64,000 nt of DNA from Alteromonas aquimaris (GCF_026183695.1 NZ_JAPFRD010000013.1:224973-288972), one strand, 5' to 3'. Shown: positions 9,219-17,997, numbered from the stretch's first letter. A program made the numbers and translations. The notes: generated by a model from the letters alone, not told the origin.

Positions 9219-9596
9219 TTAGCTAATCGGGGGACGAAAATGACCGGAGGGAATATTACGAGTCGCCTGGCCGGCGAAGAGGTAAAATTCAGGACTTTGA
9301 ACATTGGGTAAGATTGGCGTACCGCTCACTAAAAATAGTGGGAGATTCACACACAATTGAGGCGGACAGTAACACTCTTCTTCACAGCATGTTTCGCTTT
9401 GTATGGCTTCATCGTTGAGATTTTTGCCACAATGATTACTGTGACTATTAGACTCTGTAACAAGCTGCATTTGATGCATTGAACCCGACAGCTCATTGGG
9501 GTGACTATGGCTATTACTATGCACAGCATATTGCTGCGCCAACGCCTGAACGCTGACAGCAAAGAGTAATAAAACAATGCCAATGCTACGGGTCAC
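9219..9596 (-). CDS. Small Cys/His-rich exported protein heading the efflux operon
   Basis: About 125 residues with an N-terminal signal peptide (GIVLLLFAVSVQALAQ) and a mature part crowded with possible metal ligands. These include several His in HSNSHSHPNELSGSMHQM and six Cys in the stretch NHCGK...ETCCEEECYCPPQLC. It ends in FRPPIS. Short exported proteins of this look (CopL or DUF2946-like) often precede copper-resistance operons, but I cannot assign a named family with certainty. I chose GTG 9596, which has AGG about 8 bases upstream; a TTG at 9617 in the same frame has no such signal. It lies about 90 bases upstream of the channel gene, so co-transcription is likely. Metal buffering or sensing in the periplasm is inferred, not shown. 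Confidence 0.7.
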   Translation of the reverse strand: MTRSIGIVLLLFAVSVQALAQQYAVHSNSHSHPNELSGSMHQMQLVTESNSHSNHCGKNLNDEAIQSETCCEEECYCPPQLCVNLPLFLVSGTPILPNVQSPEFYLFAGQATRNIPSGHFRPPIS

Positions 9597-9742
9597 GGGT
9601 AATGCCTGAGTAATCAAAATGCTAACTGAGTATATCGTGCTTCGTGACAGAATTAAACAGCACTGTTTTCGTCATACAGAAAAGTGGTAGCTGATAAAGT
9701 CCGGTGTATTTTTTTAATTAAACTCTATACTAACTGGTAAGA

Positions 9743-9772
9743 GGAAAATCGGGTCCGTGGAGCCGATTTTCC
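9743..9772 (-). terminator. Hairpin after host-attachment gene
   Basis: Ten-base perfect arms (GGAAAATCGG and CCGATTTTCC) with a 10-base loop lie 13 bases beyond the stop of the minus-strand gene at 9785. A T-run does not follow directly, so it may be a processing or protective hairpin rather than an efficient intrinsic terminator. Confidence 0.45.
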
Positions 9773-9784
9773 ACATCAATTTGA

Positions 9785-10255
9785 TTAATGAGGTTTTGAA
9801 GTGGCCATCGGATTATTGGCTTCTTTCAAATAATTGAGCCACGTAGATTCGTCAGCATTTACCACATCTTTGGTCACTGTTGTACCAACAATTTTCTCAA
9901 GCTGATCATTCATTTTTTTTCTAATCTTGCCTAAAAATGCGGGTTCAGCGATAAAGTCTATGTGATAAACCTTTTCAGAGCAGCGCTTTTTATCCAGCCA
10001 GTCTACTACGGACGCAGAAAACTCATCCGCTTCATGCTCTGCTGCATCTTTGCGACTCATCGTATCGACACCGGGAACGCGCGCGCTGGGCGCAGAAAAT
10101 GAGCCGGACCGATCCGTTACCAAATCACTATCCATTTTTCGACCGTCACGATTATTTAGTACGGTGACAGGCTCAAGTTCAGTCGCATTATTCCTAACCT
10201 GAAATATCTTAGCTTCACTTCGATTTGCAACCACAAGATACGATTTACCGATCAT
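9785..10255 (-). CDS. Host attachment protein (baeRF/Host_attach family)
   Basis: A 156-residue cytosolic protein starting MIGKSYLVVANRSEAKIFQV, the beta-strand start of the family once named protein required for attachment to host cells. The central R-rich loop (DLVTDRSGSF) and a C-terminal helical part (AEPAFLGKIRKKMNDQLEKI) also match that family. The fold belongs to the bacterial eRF1-related (baeRF) group, hence a link to ribosomes or stress has been proposed, but the biochemical role is not established. It is monocistronic, separated by about 170 bases from the efflux operon and by 390 bases from the PEP-CTERM gene. The start ATG has AAGGAG-like sequence (rev. comp. of ctcctta) at 5-10 bases. 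Confidence 0.82.
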   Translation of the reverse strand: MIGKSYLVVANRSEAKIFQVRNNATELEPVTVLNNRDGRKMDSDLVTDRSGSFSAPSARVPGVDTMSRKDAAEHEADEFSASVVDWLDKKRCSEKVYHIDFIAEPAFLGKIRKKMNDQLEKIVGTTVTKDVVNADESTWLNYLKEANNPMATSKPH

Positions 10256-10591
10256 AATGACTCCTTATATTAAGCGTAATATTTAAGTGTAGTTAACGAA
10301 TTGAAATCAGCCACTTCGCACAAGATAAGTTAACTTAACTTTATTAAATATGATGTGAGCTGTTAGCTCCCATACTAAACTTTGTACCGTTCAAAGTGGT
10401 GCGGCGATCAAAATTGTGGCTATCGCCCCGGGGCCTATTTTCAAGCGGCCGCCGGCACAACGTGTGCGAAAGATAACAAACGCTTTAAAAAGGCGAAGGT
10501 TCGTAGTGTAGATGGTAGCTCCACATGCATGAGTAGAGTCAGGCTATAAAGAGGTATTTCGGAACCAGACAACGAAGTGTTCCTCTAAACT
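10256..10591. other. Intergenic region, no gene seen
   Basis: About 335 bases without a plausible coding frame. It must contain the promoter of the minus-strand host-attachment gene near 10256-10330. The part at 10420-10470 is clearly richer in G+C (a gcggccgccggcac segment) than its AT-rich flanks. No operator or repeat could be identified with confidence. Confidence 0.5.
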
Positions 10592-10617
10592 AAAAAAGCC
10601 GCTTTAGAAGCGGCTTT
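10592..10617 (-). terminator. Intrinsic terminator of first PEP-CTERM gene
   Basis: Arms AAAGCCGCTT and AAGCGGCTTT enclose a short loop. Read on the minus strand the stem is followed by a T-rich tract (TTTTTTAG). It lies about 28 bases after the stop of the gene at 10645. Confidence 0.85.
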
Positions 10618-10644
10618 CGAGTTAAATAGTATTACTTTTTTGAC

Positions 10645-11628
10645 TTACTTTGCTTTTCTGCGAGTGAATCCAGAAAGGGCTAATAAGCTGGCCGCGAAGA
10701 TAGCAAGCGTTGAAGGCTCTGGCGCATCGATGGCACGAATTGCGAATTGAGCGTTAAGTACGTTGACACCATTTTCTCGTGTCGCGAAACCTATACTTTC
10801 ACCTACCACGCTTAAACCGCTTAAGCGTGTGATTAATTCATAATCTCTGTGATACAGTGCTGCATCCACGCCCTGAACCTTAAATTTTACCGAGAAATCG
10901 ATAAAATCATCGCCTCTGTTAATAATGGCAATCGTTGTAGATGCATCGCTAGCAGGAAGCATTTGGAAAATATCGGAACAACCTTTTTCATTAATCGATT
11001 CAGGGGTACGAGCAGCCGGACCAAATGGGCAAGTACCATCAGCATCCAGGCCGCCATTTGGCGTTTCCCAAAAATCGACTAAGAACATTAACTCAGGTGC
11101 GTTAACTTCAATTCCAGTGGGCATTACTGCTTGAAGCTGAATGCCATCCACGATGGTAACACCATCTAAAAATTGACCTGTGATAGGAAAGTTATCGTGA
11201 CGAAGTGCGGTACCCTGCTTGAAAAAGTGAGTGTAATCTTCGCCGATTGCTGCTGTAACTGCATTGCCCTGAGCGCTGCCATCAGTAATGTTGACCCATT
11301 CACCATTTTCGTTCCAAGTCTCTGTCGACTCGTTAGTCACTGGAGAATTGATTTTAAGACAGCTCTGCCCCTTCCGAGTGCTTACCGCGTCGCCCCAACA
11401 CACGTTGTCTGGCAAAGCACCAGTGGAAAGAATTGAAGTTCCACCATCAGCGCTGTCCCCGTCTACTGTAGGATCGTTGACTGCGTTAGCAGGTTTCCTG
11501 GTGAATTCAGGATTGAAAAAGCCGGCTTCGTTAGTAAATGACCACTGCTGAATAAGCATAGGGTCTGCTAACGAAGAAAAACTTGTGGAAACAGCTATAG
11601 CGGCTGCAATAATTTTGATTGATTTCAT
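10645..11628 (-). CDS. PEP-CTERM surface protein, THxN type (copy A)
   Basis: A 327-residue exported protein with a signal peptide (MKSIKIIAAAIAVSTSFSSLA) and a C-terminal sorting signal. The latter consists of PEP, a hydrophobic helix (STLAIFAASLLALSG) and a basic tail RRKAK. This is the PEP-CTERM signal recognised by exosortase. The segment GTALRHDNFPI fits the family called THxN PEP-CTERM proteins. It has a Cys-containing module (DADGTCPFGPAA...GCSDIF). The exosortase itself is not in the window. The next gene (11989-12984) is a paralogue with the same layout, but each has its own terminator, so they appear to be separate units. The function is unknown; a cell-surface or exopolysaccharide-associated role follows from the sorting class. 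Confidence 0.85.
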   Translation of the reverse strand: MKSIKIIAAAIAVSTSFSSLADPMLIQQWSFTNEAGFFNPEFTRKPANAVNDPTVDGDSADGGTSILSTGALPDNVCWGDAVSTRKGQSCLKINSPVTNESTETWNENGEWVNITDGSAQGNAVTAAIGEDYTHFFKQGTALRHDNFPITGQFLDGVTIVDGIQLQAVMPTGIEVNAPELMFLVDFWETPNGGLDADGTCPFGPAARTPESINEKGCSDIFQMLPASDASTTIAIINRGDDFIDFSVKFKVQGVDAALYHRDYELITRLSGLSVVGESIGFATRENGVNVLNAQFAIRAIDAPEPSTLAIFAASLLALSGFTRRKAK

Positions 11629-11945
11629 ACTACTTACTACCTACTAACCTGAAATATTAAGAAAATGTTACTTGACTGAAAATAATTCAGCAATCACCGT
11701 GCCATTATTTTAAGCGACTGATTCTTAATGGAATATATTTTTTCTAACAAAGCGCAAAGTTGTATGTGTAAAAAAAGCTGACGCTTTATGTAAGAAATTT
11801 TGCGGGTTATTACATGCCGCCGAGAAGAGGCTTAAGTCATCAGTTCGTAATACAAAGGTTGCGAGTAGTCTTATGAGCGTAAGTTTTAATTAGCGTATTT
11901 TTTGTTTCATTATATCGCTGTAACATATCCTAATTCGAAAAAGTT
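11629..11945. other. Intergenic region upstream of PEP-CTERM copy A
   Basis: About 317 AT-rich bases between the two paralogues, with no credible coding frame. The part next to 11628 must hold the promoter for copy A. No clear operator was seen. Confidence 0.5.
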
Positions 11946-11972
11946 AAAAAGCCGCCAAAAAGGCGGCTTTTG
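11946..11972 (-). terminator. Intrinsic terminator of second PEP-CTERM gene
   Basis: Strong stem AAAAGCCGCC / GGCGGCTTTT with a five-base A loop; on the minus strand it ends in TTTTTAACTT. It lies 17 bases after the gene stop at 11989. Confidence 0.85.
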
Positions 11973-11988
11973 TAAATCGATAATTAGC

Positions 11989-12984
11989 TTATTTTTTCAT
12001 TTTTCTGCGAGAGAAGCCTGCAAGACCTAGCAAGCTAGCTGCAAAAACTGCTAACGTTGAAGGTTCAGGAGCATCCACTGCGCGAATTGCAAATTGCGCA
12101 TTCAGAATATTTACGCCGTTTTCACGGGTTGCAAAACCACGTCCATCATCAAATGCTACGTCCAATCCGCTCAAGCGAGTGATTAGCTCGTAATCCCGAT
12201 GATACATAGATGCATCCACACCAGCCACTTTGAACTTCACGGAGAAATCGATGTAGTCTGGTCCCTGAGCAATTATATTCAAGCTACCGCCCATATCATT
12301 GTTGAAACCGATGATTTCAAACAAATCAGAACAACCGCGCGCATTGACTGAATTAGCAGTGAATGCTGCAGGACCAAATGGACAGGTACCATCTGCATCA
12401 AGACCCGCGTTTGGCGTTTCCCAGAAGTCAACCATAAAGCTTAACTGAGGGGCATTAACTACCGTGCCGCTAGGCGTAACTGCGGTTAATTGCAAGCCGT
12501 CTGTGATGGTGACCGTATCAAGAAACTGTCCCGTAATTGGGAAGTTGTCATGACGTAATGCTGTCCCTTGCTTAAAGGCGCTTGTGTAGTCCAGACCTTT
12601 TCCAACAGTCATAGCATTGCCTTGGGGAGCGCCGCCATTTAAATCTTGCATCACACCATTTTCATCCCAGCTTTGCGTAGTGTTATTGCTCACAGGGGAG
12701 TTAATAGTAAGACAGCTTTGTTGACCACCGCTACCACCAGCTGGATCACCCCAACATAAATTGTCCGGAAGCGAGCCGCCAACTAGAATAGAGGTACCAC
12801 CATTGGCACTGTCACCAGACAAAGTTGGATGGTTCACAGCATTACTTGGTCGCTTAGTAGCAGTGAAGCTTGAAAAACCCGCTTCGTTAATGAATGACCA
12901 TTGTTCGATAACCATTGGATCAGCGAATGCTGACGTACTGGCTGTTAATGCTGTTGCGACAGCAATTATATTTAATTTTTTCAT
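11989..12984 (-). CDS. PEP-CTERM surface protein, THxN type (copy B)
   Basis: A 331-residue paralogue of the gene at 10645, alignable over its whole length. It has a signal peptide (MKKLNIIAVATALTASTSAFA), the shared start IEQWSFINEAGF, GTALRHDNFPITGQFLD, VDFWETPNAGLDADGTCPF, YHRDYELITRLSGL and the PEP-CTERM signal (APEPSTLAVFAASLLGLAG then SRRKMKK). It has a Gly-rich insertion (GGSGGQQSC) relative to copy A. The two copies probably arose by tandem duplication and have since diverged moderately. The protein should be exported, processed by an exosortase encoded elsewhere and kept at the surface or in matrix; no ligand can be assigned. Confidence 0.85.
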   Translation of the reverse strand: MKKLNIIAVATALTASTSAFADPMVIEQWSFINEAGFSSFTATKRPSNAVNHPTLSGDSANGGTSILVGGSLPDNLCWGDPAGGSGGQQSCLTINSPVSNNTTQSWDENGVMQDLNGGAPQGNAMTVGKGLDYTSAFKQGTALRHDNFPITGQFLDTVTITDGLQLTAVTPSGTVVNAPQLSFMVDFWETPNAGLDADGTCPFGPAAFTANSVNARGCSDLFEIIGFNNDMGGSLNIIAQGPDYIDFSVKFKVAGVDASMYHRDYELITRLSGLDVAFDDGRGFATRENGVNILNAQFAIRAVDAPEPSTLAVFAASLLGLAGFSRRKMKK

Positions 12985-13704
12985 ACTTTAAGAATCCCTT
13001 TTGTGTTCCGAAAACCCAAAGTGTTCTCGATCTGCGTAGCTATTAGCATTTGGTGTGCCAAAATCACAATGTGAAGAGGGACTATGCAAAAATTTAAAAA
13101 CCACCCACTAAAATGTAGCCAAACCAGCGCACGCCGGCGTGCGGCCGCCACGTGCGGCTCAGGAGAAAGAAGAGATAGACGAGCCAGCTTGAATAAAATC
13201 ACGCTATGAATAGCGTTTTACTATAGTAAATATGGCACGGCCTTACATAACTAAATATAAATTTTGCAAAGCGGTGAGTAAATTTCTCATACTCTTTCGT
13301 GTGGGATTTCAAAAGGGGATACAGGACGAAGGAATAAGTTACTTTTTCACGTCGGTGGAGTCTCGATCAATCTATCACATCGGTGCGAACAGTATATTTT
13401 TTTACTTTATTTCAATTAGTTAACGTGATCACAAATGGCTGTACGGTTTTGGCAACTTTATTCTTCATCTCCCTTCAATGAATTAGCCACAAAGCATCCA
13501 TATCATATAGGCCATGTCATTAAACTTGTGTTCCTTGCTTTTTTCCGAAAACAAGTTGCCATTCAATGGTTCGTAGGTACATAGCTTAGGGTTTATGATA
13601 TAAATACCAGGTAGTTTAGATAGAGTATTCGAGTGATAAGCGTGTTGCCGTTAGTCTTAAAGTGTTTTCTCACCCAAATGTTTGTAAAGTATTAAGGATG
13701 TTGC
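12985..13704. other. Long intergenic region between PEP-CTERM copy B and CadC-like gene
   Basis: About 720 bases with only short, unconvincing frames on either strand. It separates two divergent genes and must hold both promoters. A perfect 14-base palindrome GCACGCCGGCGTGC lies at 13129-13142 inside a GC-rich patch (13125-13165), which stands out from AT-rich flanks. The remainder shows nothing I can name. Confidence 0.45.
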
Positions 13705-15897
13705 ATGCAGGTAGTGCGAAGCACTGATTGGTATTTCTGTATAAAAAATCAGGAACTTATATATCTTGATGGCAATGTTGTGGTGTTGCAGACTCGTTTG
13801 GCGCGTTGTCTTGAAGCACTGATATTAAATGCAGGCGAAACGATTAGCTATGATGAACTGTTACTGAAGGTCTGGAAAACAGAGCATCGCGATTCCAGTA
13901 CGATCTCTTCGGTTATCGCAGAATTAAGAAAGTTAATTAATTGTCGTAAAAAAGGCCCTACCTATATTAAAACAGTCCCTAAGAAGGGTTACTGTTTCGT
14001 TGGCAGTGTAGAAATTCTCGAACTTTCTCCACAAGAAATCTCCGCACTTAAGAACTTAAACAAACCTACAACAAGCCAGGAAACGTTTTCTTTACCCAAC
14101 CCTGGAGAGACCCGAACCGTCTCTCCTACAATTATTAGTGAACCAGCAGCAGAAGGCTATATAGAATCGACTGGTAGTGAAGAAGATAGCTACCCCTCCT
14201 CCTCTAGTTGGAAACGGAATTGGTGGGCAGCTGGTCTAGTTTTGCTTACTTTTTCCATCATTGCGGTATATTGGATGAGCGAAACAAAACCGCCTAACTC
14301 CAGCAAAGAAAGTATGTACGACAGCCTTCATATATATACTTATGAGCCGGGATTGGAATTAGAATTTGATGTAAGTCAATCGGGGGATTGGCTGGTCTAC
14401 GCCCATCAAACTTCTCTCTCTACACCTAAAACAATTATCTTAAAAAACTTAACTACTAATAAAGCGTATTATTATGACTCTATCGATAATGAGAGCGTCT
14501 ATTCACCCAGCTTCTCCCCTGACGCAAAGAAAATTGTTTTTATAAAGAGTACCGCAGAAGCATGCCAGGTAAGAACTATTGAAATAAACGAAAATGGCTT
14601 TCTACCGGAAACCGATACATATATAAGTAGTTGTGGCCTTTCCCGCATCTGGACCACTACTGCGTTTACAGCAGACGGCAAAAATATCTTTTTTAGTCGG
14701 TCCACGTCATTGGCCGACCCGCTGAAAATAATAAAACTTAATTTAGAAACCGGATTCGAGCGTCAAATCACCTCGCCAGCTACCTCCGGACGTGGTGATT
14801 ACTCCTTTTCACTCTCGCCAGATGGAGAAAAACTGGCCATTGTCCGAAACCATTTATGGAAGAGTTCTAATATAATGGTCTTGGAGTTGGATTCAGAGGA
14901 GATCAATCATGTCCAGTCGCTCCCTTATTTGATACTCGGCGTAGGGTGGATGGACGACAATACACTGCTTTATGTGAATTTCGATAAGCGAATGGTCGCG
15001 TACAATATCGAAGATTCGAAGGAGGCTTTTCCGATAACCAATGAGAGGCATCTCCACTTCCCCATTATGCGAGAAGGACGATTATATGCTACGCGGGGAG
15101 AGATCCTCGATTCCACTATCTGGCGTTTTCCACTTTCCAATGAATTAGGTATAAAACCAGAACCGTTTATCGATACCCCCTACAAAGACCAAGCTCCGGT
15201 CGCGACCGAGAATGGTGTTTATTTTATATCTAACCGGACGGGAAAGAATCAAATTTGGTTGCAAAGTAATCGAGGTCTAAGTCAAGTCTCAAAATTCGAA
15301 GAGTCAGGTCTGATAGAGGAAATTGTGTACGCATCAGAGCTTAATCAGCTTTTAGGCTTATTCAATCATCGACTATTTAGTATTAATTTAGAATCAAATA
15401 AATTCACGTTCCTTTCTAAAAATGTAGAAAGTATTAAGAACTTTTCTCTTTCTAGCGACGGTTATTCTGTCCTCTATGCTGTGGAACAAGATGAAATATG
15501 GTCAATCTATCGATTTGATATCCGAACTGGGAAGCACCAATATTTGTTTAGAGGCTTTTCAGTTAAGTCGGTTGGGAATGAATTGTATTTCAGCAAATTA
15601 CGAGAAACTGGGTTATGGAAATACGACTTAACCAATAATACGGAAGAACTTGTCCTCGAGAATAAGAACTTTAAAGCTGCTCAATATTGGCACATTTCTC
15701 AAAATTTCCTCATTTATCTTGTCGATAGAACCATTCATTACTTGTCCATCTCAGATATGAACGAAGTTTGGCGAATAAATTTGGATAACCGATCTAAAAA
15801 TTTGTCATGTTCCAACGAAAAAAATCAATGTTTTTTCGAACAATCAAGTTCTGGAAACACCGAAATCATTGAACTTAAAAAAACCAAGGAATTTTGA
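13705..15897 (+). CDS. CadC/ToxR-like membrane regulator with C-terminal beta-propeller
   Basis: A 730-residue one-component regulator. Residues 1-105 are an OmpR-type winged helix (TISYDELLLKVWK, SSVIAELRKLI, IKTVPKKGYCFVG). A Ser/Pro/Glu-rich linker leads to one transmembrane helix (about 172-191, NWWAAGLVLLTFSIIAVYWM). The rest, about 510 residues, is outside the cytoplasm and contains PD40/WD-type propeller repeats (FSPDAKKIVFIKS, FTADGKNIFFSRS, LSPDGEKLAIVRN). Such proteins bind DNA while membrane anchored and respond to periplasmic cues. The ligand is unknown. The start is supported by AAGGA 8 bases upstream. The gene lies directly upstream of a small secreted peptide gene, a likely target or partner by position only. 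Confidence 0.88.
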   Translation: MQVVRSTDWYFCIKNQELIYLDGNVVVLQTRLARCLEALILNAGETISYDELLLKVWKTEHRDSSTISSVIAELRKLINCRKKGPTYIKTVPKKGYCFVGSVEILELSPQEISALKNLNKPTTSQETFSLPNPGETRTVSPTIISEPAAEGYIESTGSEEDSYPSSSSWKRNWWAAGLVLLTFSIIAVYWMSETKPPNSSKESMYDSLHIYTYEPGLELEFDVSQSGDWLVYAHQTSLSTPKTIILKNLTTNKAYYYDSIDNESVYSPSFSPDAKKIVFIKSTAEACQVRTIEINENGFLPETDTYISSCGLSRIWTTTAFTADGKNIFFSRSTSLADPLKIIKLNLETGFERQITSPATSGRGDYSFSLSPDGEKLAIVRNHLWKSSNIMVLELDSEEINHVQSLPYLILGVGWMDDNTLLYVNFDKRMVAYNIEDSKEAFPITNERHLHFPIMREGRLYATRGEILDSTIWRFPLSNELGIKPEPFIDTPYKDQAPVATENGVYFISNRTGKNQIWLQSNRGLSQVSKFEESGLIEEIVYASELNQLLGLFNHRLFSINLESNKFTFLSKNVESIKNFSLSSDGYSVLYAVEQDEIWSIYRFDIRTGKHQYLFRGFSVKSVGNELYFSKLRETGLWKYDLTNNTEELVLENKNFKAAQYWHISQNFLIYLVDRTIHYLSISDMNEVWRINLDNRSKNLSCSNEKNQCFFEQSSSGNTEIIELKKTKEF

Positions 15898-15988
15898 AGC
15901 TATTTCCACGTTACTTTAACTTTTATTTCATGCATTGTTTAGTCAGTGATTTAATACGACCCAAACAATGAATTAAAGGAAATGAGTT

Positions 15989-16171
15989 ATGAAAAACGTA
16001 TTTAACAAGTTAACGGTTGTTCTTTTTTGCTTAGTGACATCGTTGATGGCGTCTAGCGCTGTGGCAACTGAGTCTGGCACCACTGCGGATAAGCCTCCAC
16101 ACTCAGGTACAACAAATGGTTCGTCTGGTCCGTGCAGAGAGTTTCCTCTTTGCTCCAGCAAATATGAATAA
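15989..16171 (+). CDS. 60-residue secreted peptide with Cys pair
   Basis: A short gene with a good ribosome binding site (AAAGGA, 9 bases before the ATG). It has a clear signal peptide (MKNVFNKLTVVLFCLVTSLM...AVA, about 26 residues) and a mature part of about 34 residues that is Gly/Ser/Thr/Pro rich and ends with C-x5-C (GPCREFPLCSSKYE). It lies 91 bases downstream of the CadC-like gene and is followed by a hairpin and a strong terminator. That gives it the look of a real, bounded unit. I do not recognise the family. It might be a secreted signal, a small surface peptide or a bacteriocin-like peptide; no immunity or modification gene is adjacent. Confidence 0.65.
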   Translation: MKNVFNKLTVVLFCLVTSLMASSAVATESGTTADKPPHSGTTNGSSGPCREFPLCSSKYE

Positions 16172-16205
16172 ATAAATATAAAATCAAGCACTTACTCACT
16201 TCAAA

Positions 16206-16227
16206 TGGAGCATCTTTTGATGCTCCA
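16206..16227 (+). other. Hairpin after small peptide gene
   Basis: Nine-base arms TGGAGCATC and GATGCTCCA around TTTT, 35 bases past the peptide stop. Only a weak T stretch follows, so it may be an mRNA 3-prime structure rather than the main terminator. Confidence 0.5.
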
Positions 16228-16316
16228 TTCATATTACGCATAGCTTGTTAAGCTATCGTTAAATCAAAACAGTATCCCCGTTCCTTGACCATTTTACTGA
16301 TGTGCTCCCATTAGAT

Positions 16317-16350
16317 GCCTAATTCCCTTTATTAAATTAGGCTTTTTTTT
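16317..16350 (+). terminator. Intrinsic terminator
   Basis: Arms GCCTAATT and AATTAGGC are followed at once by eight T. It would end transcription of the CadC-like gene and peptide unit on the plus strand. Confidence 0.8.
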
Positions 16351-16716
16351 ATCTGCACATGTTGCCATTCTTTGAGACACCTCCTTGGCCCGCAATCTAT
16401 GGCTGACCCACTACGTATAGCGCGGTCAGCTCTACCTTGTAGGTTTACAAACACCTAATCATTTAAAGCAGAACAATTCTTATGGTTCTAATAATAGTTT
16501 CAAAACACTTTGACACTGTTACCCGATCGACTCATAAACCATATAGACTATTGAATACATTACATTTATTTAACCAAGGAATTAGCGAGGATTTATCAAA
16601 GAACTTCTTGCCTAAACTCTTCAATATTGTTGTTGAGGTTAAGCGATAACTTTGACCGAATAAATGTGTTTATGCGGAGTTCTCGCTGTGCACTAAGTTT
16701 TGTGGGAGATTTTAAA
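16351..16716. other. Intergenic region upstream of adenylation-domain gene
   Basis: About 365 bases with no convincing frame. A 7-base inverted repeat (GCTGACC at 16402, GGTCAGC at 16424) with a 15-base centre could be a regulator site. Nothing else could be named. Confidence 0.4.
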
Positions 16717-17997
16717 ATGCATAATTCTGCTAGTTTCATGGGCATTCACGAATGGTTCGAACATTATGCCAGCACTACACCGGACAAAATTGCGTGTGTC
16801 TTCGGCAATAGCAACTTGACCTATTTTGAGCTGAACTGTCGGGCAAACTTTTTGGCCCATCTTATGATTGAAAGGGGGGTCAGCCCAGGGGACGTGGTGG
16901 CGGTTGCCATGACGCGTTCACTCGAACAAGTTGTTGCTATCCTCGCGGTGTTGAAAGCCGGTGCAGCATATCTACCCCTTGATGCAACATTGTCGGAATC
17001 GCGGACGCACGAATGGCTAGAACATGCCAACATCAAATACACCATTGTCGATCAACAATGGCCTGTCAATATTGTGGATAACTTCTTTAGGGAAAGAGAA
17101 TATATTAACACCGCTGACAGCGAGCTATTCATGGGCCGCTGTGAACAAAATCCCGCGATTCCAACTTCTCCCGAACGACGGGCCTATGTCATGTATACCC
17201 GCAATAGTATGGGAAAGCCTAAAGCCGTGATGGTTCCCCATCGGGCAGTGACCCATTTAGTAAAAAACGCAAAATACATAGATTTCAGTTCGCAAGACAC
17301 GCTTTTGCAGTTTTCGCCCCTCTCGCATGACGCCTCCACCTTCGAAATTTGGGGAGCATGGTTAAATGGTGGCAAACTTGTGCTTTATCCAGGTCGTGGA
17401 ATAAACCGCAATCTACTCGCCAAAGTAATATCGGACAATGGAGTAAGTGTGTGCTTGCTTACCGCCACCTTATTTAATCTGGTGGCGAAATATCATAGCG
17501 ACATGTTGAAAACCCTCCGTGTGCTAGTGGTCGAGGGTGAAATGCAGCCTGAGTTAGTGAAAAGCGTATTAGAGGAATATCCGTTGCTGACCTTCGTGAC
17601 CGGATATGGCCCGACCGAGAATACCGCTTTCACCTGCTGTTATTCACTGTCAAGAGAAAATGATGTCAATGCTCCCTACCCTATAGGCAAACCAATAGGT
17701 GAAACTCAGCTGCACATACTGGACTCCGAGAAACGGCCTGTAATGCCAGGTTTCCCTGGTGAGCTTTACATATCGGGCCCTGGCGTCGCGTTGGGTTATC
17801 TTAATACCACCAGCGATGACTTCTTTGTTGATCCCAGTATCGCCGAAGGTCTAATTTACCGCACAGGCGATATGGTTACCCAAAATGCTGCTGGCGATGT
17901 AAGCCTTATAAAGTGTTGCGATGATCCAATTAAATTACGGGGTTACCATGTATCACTGAAAGAGATGACTCAAGCCGTGCATGCCTACCGGGGGTAA
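16717..17997 (+). CDS. Stand-alone, truncated NRPS-type adenylation domain (probable decaying gene)
   Basis: A 426-residue AMP-binding protein of the amino-acid adenylation type, with no condensation, carrier or thioesterase domain. Core motifs in order: LTYFELNCRA, LKAGAAYLPLD, DASTFEIWGAWLNGG, GYGPTENTAF, GELYISGPGVALGY, YRTGD. The P-loop-like motif is altered (TRNSMGKPKA where TSGSTGKPKG is usual). The motif after YRTGD is also altered: IKCCDDPIKLRG replaces the GRxDxQVKxRG form. The C-terminal sub-domain with the catalytic lysine is missing; the frame stops at TAA 17995. One more G in the G-run 17990-17994 would continue the frame into a matching segment (SSGPKTLVELY). The start ATG 16717 has GGGAG about 9 bases upstream; earlier in-frame starts lack this. 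Activity is doubtful. Confidence 0.75.
   Translation: MHNSASFMGIHEWFEHYASTTPDKIACVFGNSNLTYFELNCRANFLAHLMIERGVSPGDVVAVAMTRSLEQVVAILAVLKAGAAYLPLDATLSESRTHEWLEHANIKYTIVDQQWPVNIVDNFFREREYINTADSELFMGRCEQNPAIPTSPERRAYVMYTRNSMGKPKAVMVPHRAVTHLVKNAKYIDFSSQDTLLQFSPLSHDASTFEIWGAWLNGGKLVLYPGRGINRNLLAKVISDNGVSVCLLTATLFNLVAKYHSDMLKTLRVLVVEGEMQPELVKSVLEEYPLLTFVTGYGPTENTAFTCCYSLSRENDVNAPYPIGKPIGETQLHILDSEKRPVMPGFPGELYISGPGVALGYLNTTSDDFFVDPSIAEGLIYRTGDMVTQNAAGDVSLIKCCDDPIKLRGYHVSLKEMTQAVHAYRG

Noticed and set aside
12981..13423. Two short frames in the gap before the CadC-like gene
   Set aside because: No ribosome site, no recognisable composition; the minus frame crosses a GC palindrome and starts in promoter sequence.
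15989..16171. Small peptide as part of a modified-peptide (lanthipeptide or similar) cluster
   Set aside because: No modification, export or immunity gene is adjacent; only a signal peptide and a Cys pair are visible.
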